NCBI GenBank assembly: GCA_002364005.1
Contig: DEXG01000023.1
Span: 90,346 to 154,345, forward strand
Reading direction: 5' to 3'
Source of the DNA: Phycisphaerales bacterium UBA3190
GTDB taxonomy: Bacteria > Planctomycetota > Phycisphaerae > Phycisphaerales > UBA1924
DNA length: 64,000 nt
Below, one piece after another: positions 1 through 8,758 of this stretch (the first letter of the stretch is position 1; every line of letters starts with the position of its first letter). The translations under genes were made by a program, and so were the position numbers. Under the pieces are notes generated by a model. That model had not been told where the DNA came from and did not search any database. It saw only the letters and a list, made by a program, of their open reading frames with translations.

Positions 1-2
1 GC

Positions 3-746
3 TCGATGGACGAGCCGGTGATCTTTGATGGGGTACGCACCAACCGGCTCGAAGCAGTCAAGAAGGTCGTCGAACGCTTCGTCGAGGGCGATGGGAGCCA
101 GCTCCGCGGGCGAGCCGGCGACCTGCTGGGCCTGATCGTCTTCGGCTCCTTTGCCGATACGCTCGTCCCGCTGACCCAATCGCACGAGGCCCTGATTGAA
201 TCGCTCCGTCGGGTGGAGCTGCCCCAAGTGGAGCGTGAACGATCGACGGCGATCGGCGATGCGCTCATGCTCGCGATCGGAAGATTGAAAGCGTCCGAGG
301 ACGCGATGCGTGCGGAGACCGAAGACGAGACCTTTGAACTCAAGAGCAAAGCCGTGATCCTGCTGACGGACGGCGAGAACCGTGCCGGCCAGTACTCCCC
401 CCAGCAAGCAGCGGCATTGGCCAACGACTGGGGCATCAAGGTCTACATCATCGGGATCCGCGGCGGCACCACCTCGGGCGGGCGGTTCTTCGGCCCAACC
501 CAGCAGGTCAACGATCGACGCATGAGCCAGGTTGCCGAGCACACGGGCGGGCAGTATTGGGGTGTCGATCGCATCACCGACCTTGAGGAGGTTTATGCCA
601 AGATCGATGAGCTCGAGCGTTCGACGATCGAGGTCTCTGAATCGACGAGCTACGAGGAGCTGTACCACCCATACGCGATCGGTGGCCTGATCGTGCTGCT
701 CTCGGGCGTCTTCTTGCGTGAGACCGTGCTGCGGGGGGTGGCGTAA
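3..746 (+). CDS. batA: BatA-type VWA-domain membrane protein, 5' truncated by the window
   Basis: The reading frame is open to the left edge and begins with Ser-Met-Asp-Glu-Pro. This matches the end of a MIDAS motif (DxSxSM), so the real start is upstream and the first internal ATG at 6 is not the start. A second metal-site segment, ILLTDGEN, and a C-terminal transmembrane helix (YAIGGLIVLLSGVFL) are visible. BatA and BatB are paired membrane-anchored von Willebrand A proteins of the Bat (Bacteroides aerotolerance) operon. They probably form an envelope complex with the TPR and BatD proteins; the biochemical role is poorly defined. The stop TAA shares one base with the ATG of batB, so the two are translationally coupled. 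Confidence 0.85.
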   Translation, partial: SMDEPVIFDGVRTNRLEAVKKVVERFVEGDGSQLRGRAGDLLGLIVFGSFADTLVPLTQSHEALIESLRRVELPQVERERSTAIGDALMLAIGRLKASEDAMRAETEDETFELKSKAVILLTDGENRAGQYSPQQAAALANDWGIKVYIIGIRGGTTSGGRFFGPTQQVNDRRMSQVAEHTGGQYWGVDRITDLEEVYAKIDELERSTIEVSESTSYEELYHPYAIGGLIVLLSGVFLRETVLRGVA

Positions 747-1789
747 TGCAGGAGCTGCTACCAACCTTCTCGATGAACGAGTGGCGATTTGCCCAACCAC
801 AATGGTTGATGATGCTGTGGGCGCTGCCGGTACTGGCGGCATTGATGCTGCTGGTGTTCTATCGAACGCGACGGGGCACCCGCCGCCTGGGCGATCGCGA
901 TCGCATCAACGAACTGCTTGGCAGACCCCGTTCATGGAACACGCTCTTGCGCATCGCGATCACAATGCTCGCACTCGCGTGCATCGTGCTCGCATCCGCA
1001 CGCCCACAATCCGACCCGCGAGAAGTCGAGGTCGACTCGAAAGGGCGGGATGTGGTCTTCCTGATCGATGTCTCACGCTCGATGCTCGCGCGAGATGTCG
1101 CACCCAGCCGTCTTGAGAAAACCAAGCTGTGGATCAAGGACCTTGTCGACGAGCTTGGGGGCGACCGCGTCGGGCTGGTCGCGTTTGCCGGCTCCTCTCG
1201 GGTCATCTCGCCGCTGACCAATGACCGGCTGTTCTTCAAGCTCGCGCTTGAAGAACTCAATCCCGACAGCGTCCTTGTCGGCGGCACCAACATCGGCGAC
1301 GCGATCCGACGCACCATGGAACTCGTCTTCCCCGAAACCGGCGAGGGTGAGAGCAGCGCCTACAGGGATATCGTGCTGATCAGCGATGGCGAAGATCAGG
1401 ACAGTCTGCCGATCGAGGCCGCCCGTCGGGCGGGGGCTGAGGGCGTGCGCATCATCGCACTGGGCATCGGTTCCGACAAGGGAGCCCTGATCCAGGCCGA
1501 CGATGAAAACGGCCAACGCTCAATGGTTCGCTCGAAGCTTGAATCGACAACCCTCCGTCAGATCGCTGCGGCATCTCCGGGCGGGGTCTACCTTGAGGTC
1601 GGCACCGGCACAATCGACCTGGCGCAGGTCTACGAGGACCTCATTGCCACAGCAGAACAGCGCACCCTTGAGACCGCCTCAACGATGAAATACACCGAAC
1701 GCTACATGGTGTTCCTTGCTGTTGGGATCGGGCTGATCATGCTCGATCTGCTCGCGATCCCGACCCGAACCAGGAGGGCCCCGGCATGA
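746..1789 (+). CDS. batB: BatB-type VWA-domain membrane protein
   Basis: 347 aa. There are two N-terminal membrane segments (about 24-39 and 66-85). The von Willebrand A domain has an intact MIDAS motif DVSRSM at 108-113 and a later ISDGEDQD segment. A third helix lies near the C-terminus (about 320-338). This is the standard architecture and length for BatB. The VWA domain faces the periplasm and would bind partners through a divalent metal. The start overlaps the batA stop by one base and the stop overlaps the next start (ATGA), showing tight operon coupling. Confidence 0.9.
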   Translation: MQELLPTFSMNEWRFAQPQWLMMLWALPVLAALMLLVFYRTRRGTRRLGDRDRINELLGRPRSWNTLLRIAITMLALACIVLASARPQSDPREVEVDSKGRDVVFLIDVSRSMLARDVAPSRLEKTKLWIKDLVDELGGDRVGLVAFAGSSRVISPLTNDRLFFKLALEELNPDSVLVGGTNIGDAIRRTMELVFPETGEGESSAYRDIVLISDGEDQDSLPIEAARRAGAEGVRIIALGIGSDKGALIQADDENGQRSMVRSKLESTTLRQIAAASPGGVYLEVGTGTIDLAQVYEDLIATAEQRTLETASTMKYTERYMVFLAVGIGLIMLDLLAIPTRTRRAPA

Positions 1790-3024
1790 TCCAGCCGTAT
1801 GTATTCAGCATGGTGCTTTTACTCCAGCCGGGCGTGCAAACCACCCCGACAGATGATGAGCAGCAAGTCGTGCAGGAACAACAACCTGAGCCGATGGCAC
1901 CCGAGTTTGCTCGAACCCGCATCGCAGAAGCGATCAGCGAAGACTACGCCTTCCAAGAGCGTGTCGAAATGCTCAGCGAGGTCTACTCACGCTGCGAAGA
2001 CCCCCACTACCGAGCCAGCGCCGCCTACAACCTCGGCGCGCTGATGATTTCAACCGACGAAGAGTTGAGCAGCACCATACAAGACGGCATCGGCTGGCTC
2101 CAGCAAGCGGACATCTCCGGCGTATCACAGAGTCTTCGCGCTAATGCCCGCTACAACATCGGGCACGCCCGGTACATGCTCGCCCATGCGGAATCGCTCC
2201 AAGGCCCTGATGTGACCAACCCGGACGGCCTGAGCGAGATGAAGAAGCGTCTCCAAACAACGGTTGAAGTGCTCATCGAATCCGCCGGCGCGTTCCGCTC
2301 TGTCTACGAGATCGACCCACACAACGACCGCGCCATCGAGAACCTCGAGCGTGTACGCCGAGAGATCCAGCAGCTTCGATCGCAGATCGAGGCACTCGAA
2401 GACCTGATCGAGCAGCAGGAGCAGCAACGCCAGGAACAGCAGCAGCAGAACGAACAAGCCGCCGAACGGCTCAATGAACTCGCAGAGCAGCAGCAAGAAG
2501 AAGCCGAGCAGAACGCGAGCGAGACCCCGCAGGACTCCGAGCAGCAGCAAACAGAGCAAAGCGAGTTGGGTGAGCAGACCCAGCAGGAACAGGACCGCCT
2601 CAGCGAATCGAACCCGGGGCAGGACGAGCAGGTCGAATCGATCCAGGAGCAGCTGCAACGCGCTCGCGAGGCCCAGGAGCGTGCTGAACAGGCGTTGGAA
2701 GAAGGCGACCAGCAAGGCGCGGCCCAGCATCAGCAGGAAGCCGCCGACGCCCTCCAAGAGGCAGCCCAGCAGATGAGCCAGATGGCAGAAGAACAGTCCG
2801 AGCAGCAAGGCGAACAGGGCCAAGAGGGTCAGCAGGGTGAGGGCCAACAGGGCGACCAAGGTGAGCAGGGTGAGGGCGAGCCGCAGAGCGAAGCCGAGGA
2901 TGGCCAGGGCGACGAGATCAACGAGATCGCCGAGATGCTCCTGGACAAAGAACGGCGTGAGCGTGAAGCCCGGCGTGTGTATCGCTCAACCGGTCGTCCA
3001 GTGCGTGTAGAGAAGGACTGGTGA
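1786..3024 (+). CDS. batC: BatC-like TPR protein with long Gln/Glu-rich region
   Basis: 412 aa. A short hydrophobic N-terminus (residues 3-15) could be a signal or anchor. A helical TPR-like section follows (about 50-190, with CEDPHYRASAAYNLGALM and NARYNIGHARYMLA). A very Gln/Glu-rich low-complexity stretch runs from about 195 to 370, ending in a basic Arg-rich tail. The ORF on the opposite strand here is an artefact of the Gln codons. Position between BatB and BatD and the TPR plus low-complexity design fit the BatC/TPR component of Bat operons. The ATGA overlap with batB supports this start. Confidence 0.72.
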   Translation: MIQPYVFSMVLLLQPGVQTTPTDDEQQVVQEQQPEPMAPEFARTRIAEAISEDYAFQERVEMLSEVYSRCEDPHYRASAAYNLGALMISTDEELSSTIQDGIGWLQQADISGVSQSLRANARYNIGHARYMLAHAESLQGPDVTNPDGLSEMKKRLQTTVEVLIESAGAFRSVYEIDPHNDRAIENLERVRREIQQLRSQIEALEDLIEQQEQQRQEQQQQNEQAAERLNELAEQQQEEAEQNASETPQDSEQQQTEQSELGEQTQQEQDRLSESNPGQDEQVESIQEQLQRAREAQERAEQALEEGDQQGAAQHQQEAADALQEAAQQMSQMAEEQSEQQGEQGQEGQQGEGQQGDQGEQGEGEPQSEAEDGQGDEINEIAEMLLDKERREREARRVYRSTGRPVRVEKDW

Positions 3025-4820
3025 ACATGATGTCATCCATGCAATCGAAACTCCTGAATCCACTCGTGCTGATGATCGTGGCGATCGCGTCGTTCACGAC
3101 CTGCGCCCTCTCGCAGTCAGGCAATGACGACCAGGTGAGCGTCTCCGTCGAGCTCTCCCGATCGAGTGTCTATGTCGGCGATGAGGTTTCCTACAAAGTC
3201 ATCGTGCGCGGTGCCCGAGACCCACAGACGCCCGTGATCAAGTTCCCCGAGATCGTGCGTGCACAGTTCCTCGGCCCGAGTTCGCAATCGTACACCTCGG
3301 TGCAGATCATCAACGGGGTGCGCCGATCGGTCACCGAACGCAGCTACATCTTCCAGTACACGCTGACCGCGCTGAGCGAGGGGAGCGTCTCGATCCCGGC
3401 CCCCACCGTCATGATCAATGGGCAGGCCTACACAGGTCAAACGGCTCAGTTTGAGTCGCTGCTCCCGGTGATATCAGATGCCGACGACCTCGAGCTCAGT
3501 ATCGATCGGACACAACTCTACCTGAATGAGTCGGTTCGTGTCGAGTGCGTCTGGTGGATCGCGGACAACACCTCCGAGTTCAACCTGACCTCATCCAACA
3601 TCCCAGACACCTTCGAAGTACGCCCGGCCCAGCCCACCACCGGGGGCCAGTACAAAATCGACTTCGCACTCGATGGCCAATCCATGACCGGCTATGTCGA
3701 GACCGGAATGCATAACGGGCGTGAGATGTCGCGCCTCTCGTTTGCTTTCACGGTCACCCCGACACAGACCGGCCGGTTTGAGCTGGGCCCGATGCGTTCG
3801 ATCTTCACCCGCCATTCAGGAACCGGGAGCCGGTTCAGGGCCTACACCGAATCAGATTCAATCCCCGTCGAAGTCATCGAGGTCCCCAAGTCAGGACAAC
3901 CGGACAACTACAAGGGAGCGATCGGGCAGTATCAGCTCATCGCGAGGGCATCGAATACGAATGTCAATGTCGGGGACCCGATCGACCTCACACTGCGCAT
4001 TCGGGGCGAAGAGCCAATGGTGGGCATCGAAGATGCGCCAGATCTTACGCTGATCCAATCTTTCTATGACCAGTTCAAGATCGACTCAGAGGGCTGGCGG
4101 GAAATCACCCCCCGCAACGCCGGCACTCGCCTCTACCAGATCACCATTCGTGCGCTCGACGAGCATGTCGACGAGATCCCCTCGATCGATCTCCCGTCCT
4201 TCATCCCGGAAACCGGGCGGTACACCGTGTTCAAGAGTGACCCGATCCCGCTGCGCGTTACCGGGGTGCGTGAGGTGACACTGGCTGACGCGCTGGTCAA
4301 TAGCAACCAGAACAACACGAACTCCAAGCCCGCTGAACGCATCGATCGGATCGATCTGACCCCGGCCGCGCCGGGACTCTGGGCGCATACCAGCGCTGAC
4401 GAGATGCGTGCCCAGCGCAGCTTCAGTCTGGCTCAGACGCTCCAAAACCCAACCTGGCAGGCAACGATCGTCGCCCCGCCAGCCCTGTTCTGCTGTGTAT
4501 GGGCATTCGCCTCATATACCCGCACCCGGAACCCCAACCGCGTCCGGCTCATGCGGGCCTTCTCGATTGCCAAACGCAAATCAGGTGTCGATTCGCTCAA
4601 GGCCTACATCGCCCATGCACTCGAGATCGATCTCGACGCGGTGACGGCCAGCGATGCCAAGCAACTGCCCATCGACGAGCAGACCCAGGACCGGCTCTAC
4701 CACATCATCCTCAGCGATGAGTCCAATACCAACGCGACGGACGATCAGCGTGCTATCGCCAAGCTCCTGAGCGATGTTCACACGCAATGCCTGTCTCGAC
4801 TGAAGGGAGCCGCGGCGTGA
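3021..4820 (+). CDS. batD: BatD family protein (oxygen-tolerance operon)
   Basis: 599 aa. A signal-like hydrophobic segment (about 12-32) is followed by repeated beta-rich Ig-like domains. The opening pattern VSVELSRSSVYVGDEVSYKV is characteristic of BatD. A C-terminal membrane helix (about 478-497) and a cytoplasmic helical tail follow. The GTG at 3021 overlaps the batC stop as GTGA. An ATG at 3027 is the alternative start, with GAAGGA upstream serving either. BatD is a large periplasmic scaffold of the Bat complex. Confidence 0.87.
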   Translation: MNMMSSMQSKLLNPLVLMIVAIASFTTCALSQSGNDDQVSVSVELSRSSVYVGDEVSYKVIVRGARDPQTPVIKFPEIVRAQFLGPSSQSYTSVQIINGVRRSVTERSYIFQYTLTALSEGSVSIPAPTVMINGQAYTGQTAQFESLLPVISDADDLELSIDRTQLYLNESVRVECVWWIADNTSEFNLTSSNIPDTFEVRPAQPTTGGQYKIDFALDGQSMTGYVETGMHNGREMSRLSFAFTVTPTQTGRFELGPMRSIFTRHSGTGSRFRAYTESDSIPVEVIEVPKSGQPDNYKGAIGQYQLIARASNTNVNVGDPIDLTLRIRGEEPMVGIEDAPDLTLIQSFYDQFKIDSEGWREITPRNAGTRLYQITIRALDEHVDEIPSIDLPSFIPETGRYTVFKSDPIPLRVTGVREVTLADALVNSNQNNTNSKPAERIDRIDLTPAAPGLWAHTSADEMRAQRSFSLAQTLQNPTWQATIVAPPALFCCVWAFASYTRTRNPNRVRLMRAFSIAKRKSGVDSLKAYIAHALEIDLDAVTASDAKQLPIDEQTQDRLYHIILSDESNTNATDDQRAIAKLLSDVHTQCLSRLKGAAA

Positions 4821-5650
4821 AGACCACTCGAATTTCCATCCTCCTGATCCTCCTCTTCGCTCGCTGCTGCTGGGCTTCTGACACGGACGCACAGCACGAG
4901 TTGGAGTCAGCCCTTTCCAAGCTCGAGACCGGGATCACCATGCTCGAGCAGCACGAGCCAGATGCCCGGCTCACCCTGCGCGAGGCAGCCGCCGATTTGC
5001 AGCGGGTGATCGACGCCTACCAGATCCATACCCCCGGCGCATACCACGCCCTGGGGAACGCCTACACCCTCGTGGGCGACGAGGGCCGGGCGGTGCTTGC
5101 CTACAAACGAGGCGAACGCATCGCTCCGACCGACCCACGCCTGAAGGACTCGCTCGATATGGCCAGATCACAGGTCCAGATCAAGGTCGAGCCCGATACG
5201 CCCCACCGGATCGTGTCCCTGCTGATGAGCTGGCGCGGGATCGTCCCGCGGACGCTGCTCTGGGGGATCTCTCTGGGCCTGTTCACACTCGCATGGCTGA
5301 TGCTCACCGCCCGCGTGGGTTTCGGCGCACCGCGTTGGTTCATCCCCGCGGCGATCTGGTCGCTGGGTGTGTCTTTGATACCGCTCGTAGCCCTGACCAC
5401 CGAATGGGTGCTGTATGAAAACGCGGATGAAGTCGTCATTACTCAGGCGGGCATCATCGCCCGGAGCGGCCCCGATGACAGCATCTACGACCCGGTATAT
5501 TCCGAGCCGCTGAGCGCAGGGGTTGAGGGAACCGTCATCGAAAATCGCGACGCTTGGGCCCTCTTGGAACTCGCCGACGGGACCGAATGCTGGGTGCCTC
5601 AGGAAGCCTTTGAGCCGGTCAGTGTTTCATCACCCGCGCAGATCCAGTGA
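4817..5650 (+). CDS. batE: BatE-like TPR and SH3-like membrane protein
   Basis: The start is the GTG at 4817, which overlaps the batD stop (GTGA) and has GAAGGGAG about 8 nt upstream. An ATG at 4787 also opens the frame but lies inside batD without this ribosome site. The protein has an N-terminal signal-like segment (ISILLILLFARCC), TPR helices (about 30-115), two transmembrane helices (about 150-175 and 182-205), and a C-terminal SH3-like beta domain ending EGTVIENRDAWALLELADG. Last gene of the Bat operon; it ends 9 bp from the convergent IclR gene. Confidence 0.83.
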   Translation: MKTTRISILLILLFARCCWASDTDAQHELESALSKLETGITMLEQHEPDARLTLREAAADLQRVIDAYQIHTPGAYHALGNAYTLVGDEGRAVLAYKRGERIAPTDPRLKDSLDMARSQVQIKVEPDTPHRIVSLLMSWRGIVPRTLLWGISLGLFTLAWLMLTARVGFGAPRWFIPAAIWSLGVSLIPLVALTTEWVLYENADEVVITQAGIIARSGPDDSIYDPVYSEPLSAGVEGTVIENRDAWALLELADGTECWVPQEAFEPVSVSSPAQIQ

Positions 5651-5659
5651 CGCACCCGC

Positions 5660-6421
5660 TCAGCTCGGCCCCGCCCCAGAGTGTCCCGCGATCTGATCTT
5701 CGATCGCCTTGACGCACGCCTGCAAGGCCTCAATAGCGCAGGCCCGCTGGGCTTCAAACCGGCTGGACAGGATCGGCACGCAGATCGCATACCGATCTGG
5801 CAGGCGGAGATCAACCGCGACCCCAACAGCACACACACCCGGCGCATGCTCCTCGTCATCAATCGCAACGCCAGTCTCCCGCACCGTCTCGAGGTGTTCC
5901 AGCAGTTGCGCCCGACTCCCGATGGACTTGGGCGTTGTGCTTGGGAGGCGCTTTGGCAAACGACCTACGAGTTCCTCGTTCGTGCGTCGAGCGAGCAGCG
6001 CCTTGCCGCAGGCGGTCGTGTGCAAAGGCAGACGCGTCCCGCTGGAGAGGGAAATCCGCACTTCCGCGTTCGAGACCACCTCATCGACCAGTTCACACCC
6101 GTCTCGACGCTCAATCCACAGATCCACGGTTTCATCCAGTTCATGGGACAGTTGTTCGATGCGCGGGCGGGTGATCTCGGCAGCATCGAGATTCGCAGCA
6201 TGGGCCAGCCGGGCCAGTGCTGGGCCAAGACGCACATTCCCATCATCCACCGTGACGAAGCCCTCTTGGCGCAGGGAACACACGAGCCGAGTCACGGTCG
6301 TACGGGCCAGGCCCGTCGAACGGGTGACCTCAGCGACGGTCATCCCCGCTGGCTCAGACTCGAGACTGCGCAGGATCAAAGCCGCTCGTTCGATCACCTG
6401 GTGCCCGCTCTGAGATTCCAT
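5660..6421 (-). CDS. IclR-family transcriptional regulator
   Basis: 253 aa from the ATG at 6421, which has a strong GGAGGGG site just upstream. The longer frame to 6523 is unlikely because it crosses the divergent promoter. The N-terminal winged helix (about 5-60, TVAEVTRSTGLARTTVTRLV) and C-terminal IclR effector domain (about 75-245, with HTTACGKALLA and a late CAVGVAV-type segment) are typical in order and length. It is divergent from the MFS exporter with about 115 bp between starts, so it probably controls that transporter. The effector is not predictable. Confidence 0.9.
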   Translation of the reverse strand: MESQSGHQVIERAALILRSLESEPAGMTVAEVTRSTGLARTTVTRLVCSLRQEGFVTVDDGNVRLGPALARLAHAANLDAAEITRPRIEQLSHELDETVDLWIERRDGCELVDEVVSNAEVRISLSSGTRLPLHTTACGKALLARRTNEELVGRLPKRLPSTTPKSIGSRAQLLEHLETVRETGVAIDDEEHAPGVCAVGVAVDLRLPDRYAICVPILSSRFEAQRACAIEALQACVKAIEDQIAGHSGAGPS

Positions 6422-6536
6422 CTGCCCCTCCAGTATGATTTTCTCTGACAGCGAAATACTTGCCCGCTGTATGGTCATAGTATCCGTAGAGCGGTTATCT
6501 TTCTCTCCCACTGCCACCACCATCGATCAGGTGAAC
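6422..6536. promoter_or_regulatory. Divergent promoter region between IclR regulator and MFS gene
   Basis: The 115-bp intergenic space must hold the promoters of both genes and probably the IclR operator. I saw no perfect palindrome; the AT-richer part is around 6430-6490. The assignment rests on gene arrangement, not on a recognised motif. Confidence 0.45.
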
Positions 6537-7781
6537 ATGTCGAATCTGAACACCACTTCGACCCGGAACATCGCGCGCCCCGGGCGAATCATCGCGATTC
6601 TTGGGATGCTGGCCGCCTTCGCACCCATGGCTACGGACATGTACCTCGCCGCTTTTGACCTGATGCGCGTGCATTTCGGTGCAAAAGAGGGTGAGATCGA
6701 GCTGACGCTCTCGATTTTCTTCCTTGGACTCGCGTTCGGGCAAGCGGTGTACGGCCCGATCATCGACCGCTTCGGTCGGCGCGTCCCCCTGCTCGTCGGG
6801 ATCGGGATCTATCTCGCTTCGACGGCGTTGTTCTTGGTGGCCCAGGACCTGCGTGCCTTCATCGCCCTGCGATTCCTGCAGGCCGTGGGCGGCAGCTCCG
6901 GCATGATCATCGGGCGCGCGATCATCGCCGACATGTTCGACGAGCGTGAGAACGCACGGGCTCTGTCCCTTGTCATCGCGGTCATGACGCTGGCGCCGGT
7001 GATCGCACCGGTGCTGGGCGGGATCGTGATCTCCCTGTTTGGATGGAAGTCCATCTTCCTGGTCATGCTGGCGTTCGGGGCGATTTGTGCGGCCCTGACC
7101 TGGCGCTACATCCCCGAGACACTGGCAAAGGAAGACCGCCGAGCCGAGAGCCCCGCCAAGATCGCGGGCGCGTGGTATCGGCTGGTAACCAAGCCGACCT
7201 TCATCGCCCCAGCGATCGTCGGCGGACTGGCCCAGGGATGCATGTTCGCATTCATCACCGGCTCCCCGGAAGTGTTCCAGACCATCCACGGCGCAACGCC
7301 GTCTAGATACGGCCTCCTCTTCGCCACCATCGCGCTGGCACTCGTCATCTCGGCCCACATCAACCGGATGGCCCTCAAATACAAAACCCCGGAGTTTCTG
7401 CTCGGGCTGCTCCTGCTGATCAACGCCCTGGCAGGGATCGGCACGATCATCGGGGCCAGCACAGGGAATCTGGTGCTGCTGATGATCCCGCTGTGGGTGG
7501 CGATCGGATCGATCGGGTTCATCGGCGCCAACGCCGCGGCGATCGCGATGGAATCAAGCACCGACCACGCCGGCAGCGGGTCATCGCTCATCGGCATCAT
7601 GCAGTTTGGCGTGGCCTTCCTCGTCAGCACCGGCGTCGCGATGTCCCAGAACGGGACCGCCTATCCCATGACCATCGCGATCGCAACCTGCGGCCTGTTG
7701 GCCAACGCTGTCTGGCGCGTGAGCAGACGAGGCGACACCGCATCGCGGAGGGCCGCCCAGATCCCAATCGGTTCGGGCTAA
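6537..7781 (+). CDS. MFS drug-resistance transporter, Bcr/CflA-like
   Basis: 414 aa from ATG 6537 (MSNLNTTSTRN), preceded by an AGGTG ribosome site. Upstream ATGs at 6435 and 6471 fall in the divergent promoter region. About twelve transmembrane helices are visible. The first helix and loop contain FAPMATDMYLAAF and then the MFS motif A form GPIIDRFGRRVPLL, both typical of the Bcr/CflA subgroup of DHA1 exporters. Probably a proton-coupled efflux pump in the cytoplasmic membrane. The divergent IclR protein is the likely regulator. Confidence 0.88.
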   Translation: MSNLNTTSTRNIARPGRIIAILGMLAAFAPMATDMYLAAFDLMRVHFGAKEGEIELTLSIFFLGLAFGQAVYGPIIDRFGRRVPLLVGIGIYLASTALFLVAQDLRAFIALRFLQAVGGSSGMIIGRAIIADMFDERENARALSLVIAVMTLAPVIAPVLGGIVISLFGWKSIFLVMLAFGAICAALTWRYIPETLAKEDRRAESPAKIAGAWYRLVTKPTFIAPAIVGGLAQGCMFAFITGSPEVFQTIHGATPSRYGLLFATIALALVISAHINRMALKYKTPEFLLGLLLLINALAGIGTIIGASTGNLVLLMIPLWVAIGSIGFIGANAAAIAMESSTDHAGSGSSLIGIMQFGVAFLVSTGVAMSQNGTAYPMTIAIATCGLLANAVWRVSRRGDTASRRAAQIPIGSG

Positions 7782-7996
7782 TCAGATACCCGCGGCAACT
7801 TTGCCCGTCGATGCATGCCCGTGGGCACCCCAATACTGCCGCCCGAACCCGGATCACGGCACCTTGCAAAATAGATATCCGAGCCGATCTGGGATATACT
7901 TCCAAGCAGCTCATACGAGTCCCTCGGCGGCAACGACCTCGGTCACCCGCCCGACCCGATCGAGCTGCGATCTCAGGTCGATCCTGTGATCGACAC

Positions 7997-8068
7997 GCGG
8001 GTGTAGTTCAGTGGTAGAACGTCAGCTTCCCAAGCTGAATGTCGTCGGTTCGATCCCGATCACCCGCT
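7997..8068 (+). tRNA. tRNA-Gly (anticodon CCC)
   Basis: 72 nt folding into a full cloverleaf. The acceptor stem GCGGGTG/CACCCGC is perfect. The D-arm contains TTCAGTGGTAGAA. The anticodon stem TCAGC/GCTGA encloses loop TTCCCAA, giving anticodon CCC. The T-arm is TCGG-TTCGATC-CCGA. The discriminator is T and no CCA is encoded. The 3' part is the integration target of the mobile elements that follow. Confidence 0.95.
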
Positions 8069-8071
8069 TTC
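8027..8071 (+). repeat. att core copy 1 (attL, tRNA 3' part)
   Basis: This 45-bp direct repeat runs from the anticodon loop (TTCCCAAGCTGAATG) to 3 nt past the tRNA end. It is identical to 16201-16245 and 39694-39738. Sites spanning a tRNA anticodon-to-3' half are classic targets of tyrosine integrases; integration here keeps the tRNA intact. Confidence 0.92.
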
Positions 8072-8178
8072 ATAAGTCTCGTAAAAACAAGTGTTTATGC
8101 GAGGCTTTTTCTTTTGCACTACTTCCGTCCGCACTACAAAATGCCCTATGTAGTGCAGATTCGACCCAAATGTAGTGC
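8072..8178 (+). promoter_or_regulatory. Left (P'-type) arm of element A: hairpin plus four octamers
   Basis: It begins with a terminator-like hairpin and then has octamer-type sites GCACTAC at 8116 and 8131 and TGTAGTGC at 8149 and 8171, the first pair inverted relative to the second. The same order and spacing occur after the other two cores (16246-16353 and 39739-39846). I infer integrase or excisionase arm-binding sites. Confidence 0.7.
8075..8115 (+). terminator. Rho-independent terminator behind tRNA-Gly
   Basis: The imperfect stem AGTCTCGTAAAAACA / TGTTTATGCGAGGCT is followed by TTTTTCTTTT. Equivalent hairpins follow the tRNA-like repeats at about 39741-39782 and, more diverged, at 16248-16289. 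The element arm therefore appears to supply the tRNA gene with its terminator. Confidence 0.7.
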
Positions 8179-8223
8179 ACTCTGCAACCTCTTGCCTTCC
8201 TTTGGTCGGGGCAGATATGTCGC

Positions 8224-8730
8224 TCAGCCGTTGATCGGGATGGCTCCTGATGCACGTTCGCCATCCGCCGTTTCGATCTCAATCCAAAGTGAAAGACCTG
8301 GTCTGAGTTCAGAAGGAACTTCGACTTCTGCGTGGTAGTCCACACTGTTCCACATTGCCTTGCTCTTCAGTGTTCCAGTTGCTGCCTGGTCTCCGATCCA
8401 GACTCGGATTGCAACCGGCTCAGGGCCCGCGGTGGTTTCGATATCGAGATGCATGACTGCCCCTGGCTCGATATCTTCACCCATCTTGACGCTGAGTGTG
8501 GTACCGGCGATCGTCACAGAGCCGAGGTCGTATTCAGAACCATGATCATCCTGCTCCTCTTCAGCGTGGTTGTGGTCTTCGTGTCCGTCATCGCCGTGGT
8601 CGTGACCCTCGTGGTTGTCGTGATCCAAGTGGGAATCTGTGTCAGGTGCTTCCGATTCGTTGCTACACCCACCGAGAAAGAGCATGCCGGTGATTGTGGA
8701 AGCGAGGAGCAGTTTAGTGAGATTGTTCAT
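8224..8730 (-). CDS. His-rich lipoprotein, metal-efflux associated
   Basis: 168 aa. Lipoprotein signal with lipobox LGGC at about 19-22. A His/Asp/Glu-rich linker follows (about 30-65, many DH, GH and HNH pairs), then a beta-rich domain of about 100 aa. The His-rich part suggests Zn, Co, Ni or Cu binding in the periplasm. It is the last gene of a minus-strand run that includes the RND efflux pump, so it may be a metal chaperone or buffer for that pump. The family of the C-terminal domain is not recognised. Confidence 0.75.
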   Translation of the reverse strand: MNNLTKLLLASTITGMLFLGGCSNESEAPDTDSHLDHDNHEGHDHGDDGHEDHNHAEEEQDDHGSEYDLGSVTIAGTTLSVKMGEDIEPGAVMHLDIETTAGPEPVAIRVWIGDQAATGTLKSKAMWNSVDYHAEVEVPSELRPGLSLWIEIETADGERASGAIPING

Positions 8731-8758
8731 GTCAGTTTTCCTGAAAATTGAGTGGGTT

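Noticed and set aside
2125..2859. Long Leu-rich ORF on the minus strand
   Set aside because: It is the antisense of the Gln/Glu-rich batC region (CAG/GAG codons read as CTG/CTC). It lies wholly inside a real gene and has no ribosome site.
5681..6448. Plus-strand ORF opposite the IclR gene
   Set aside because: Shadow of the IclR reading frame; no domain, and the IclR protein is full length with a good start.
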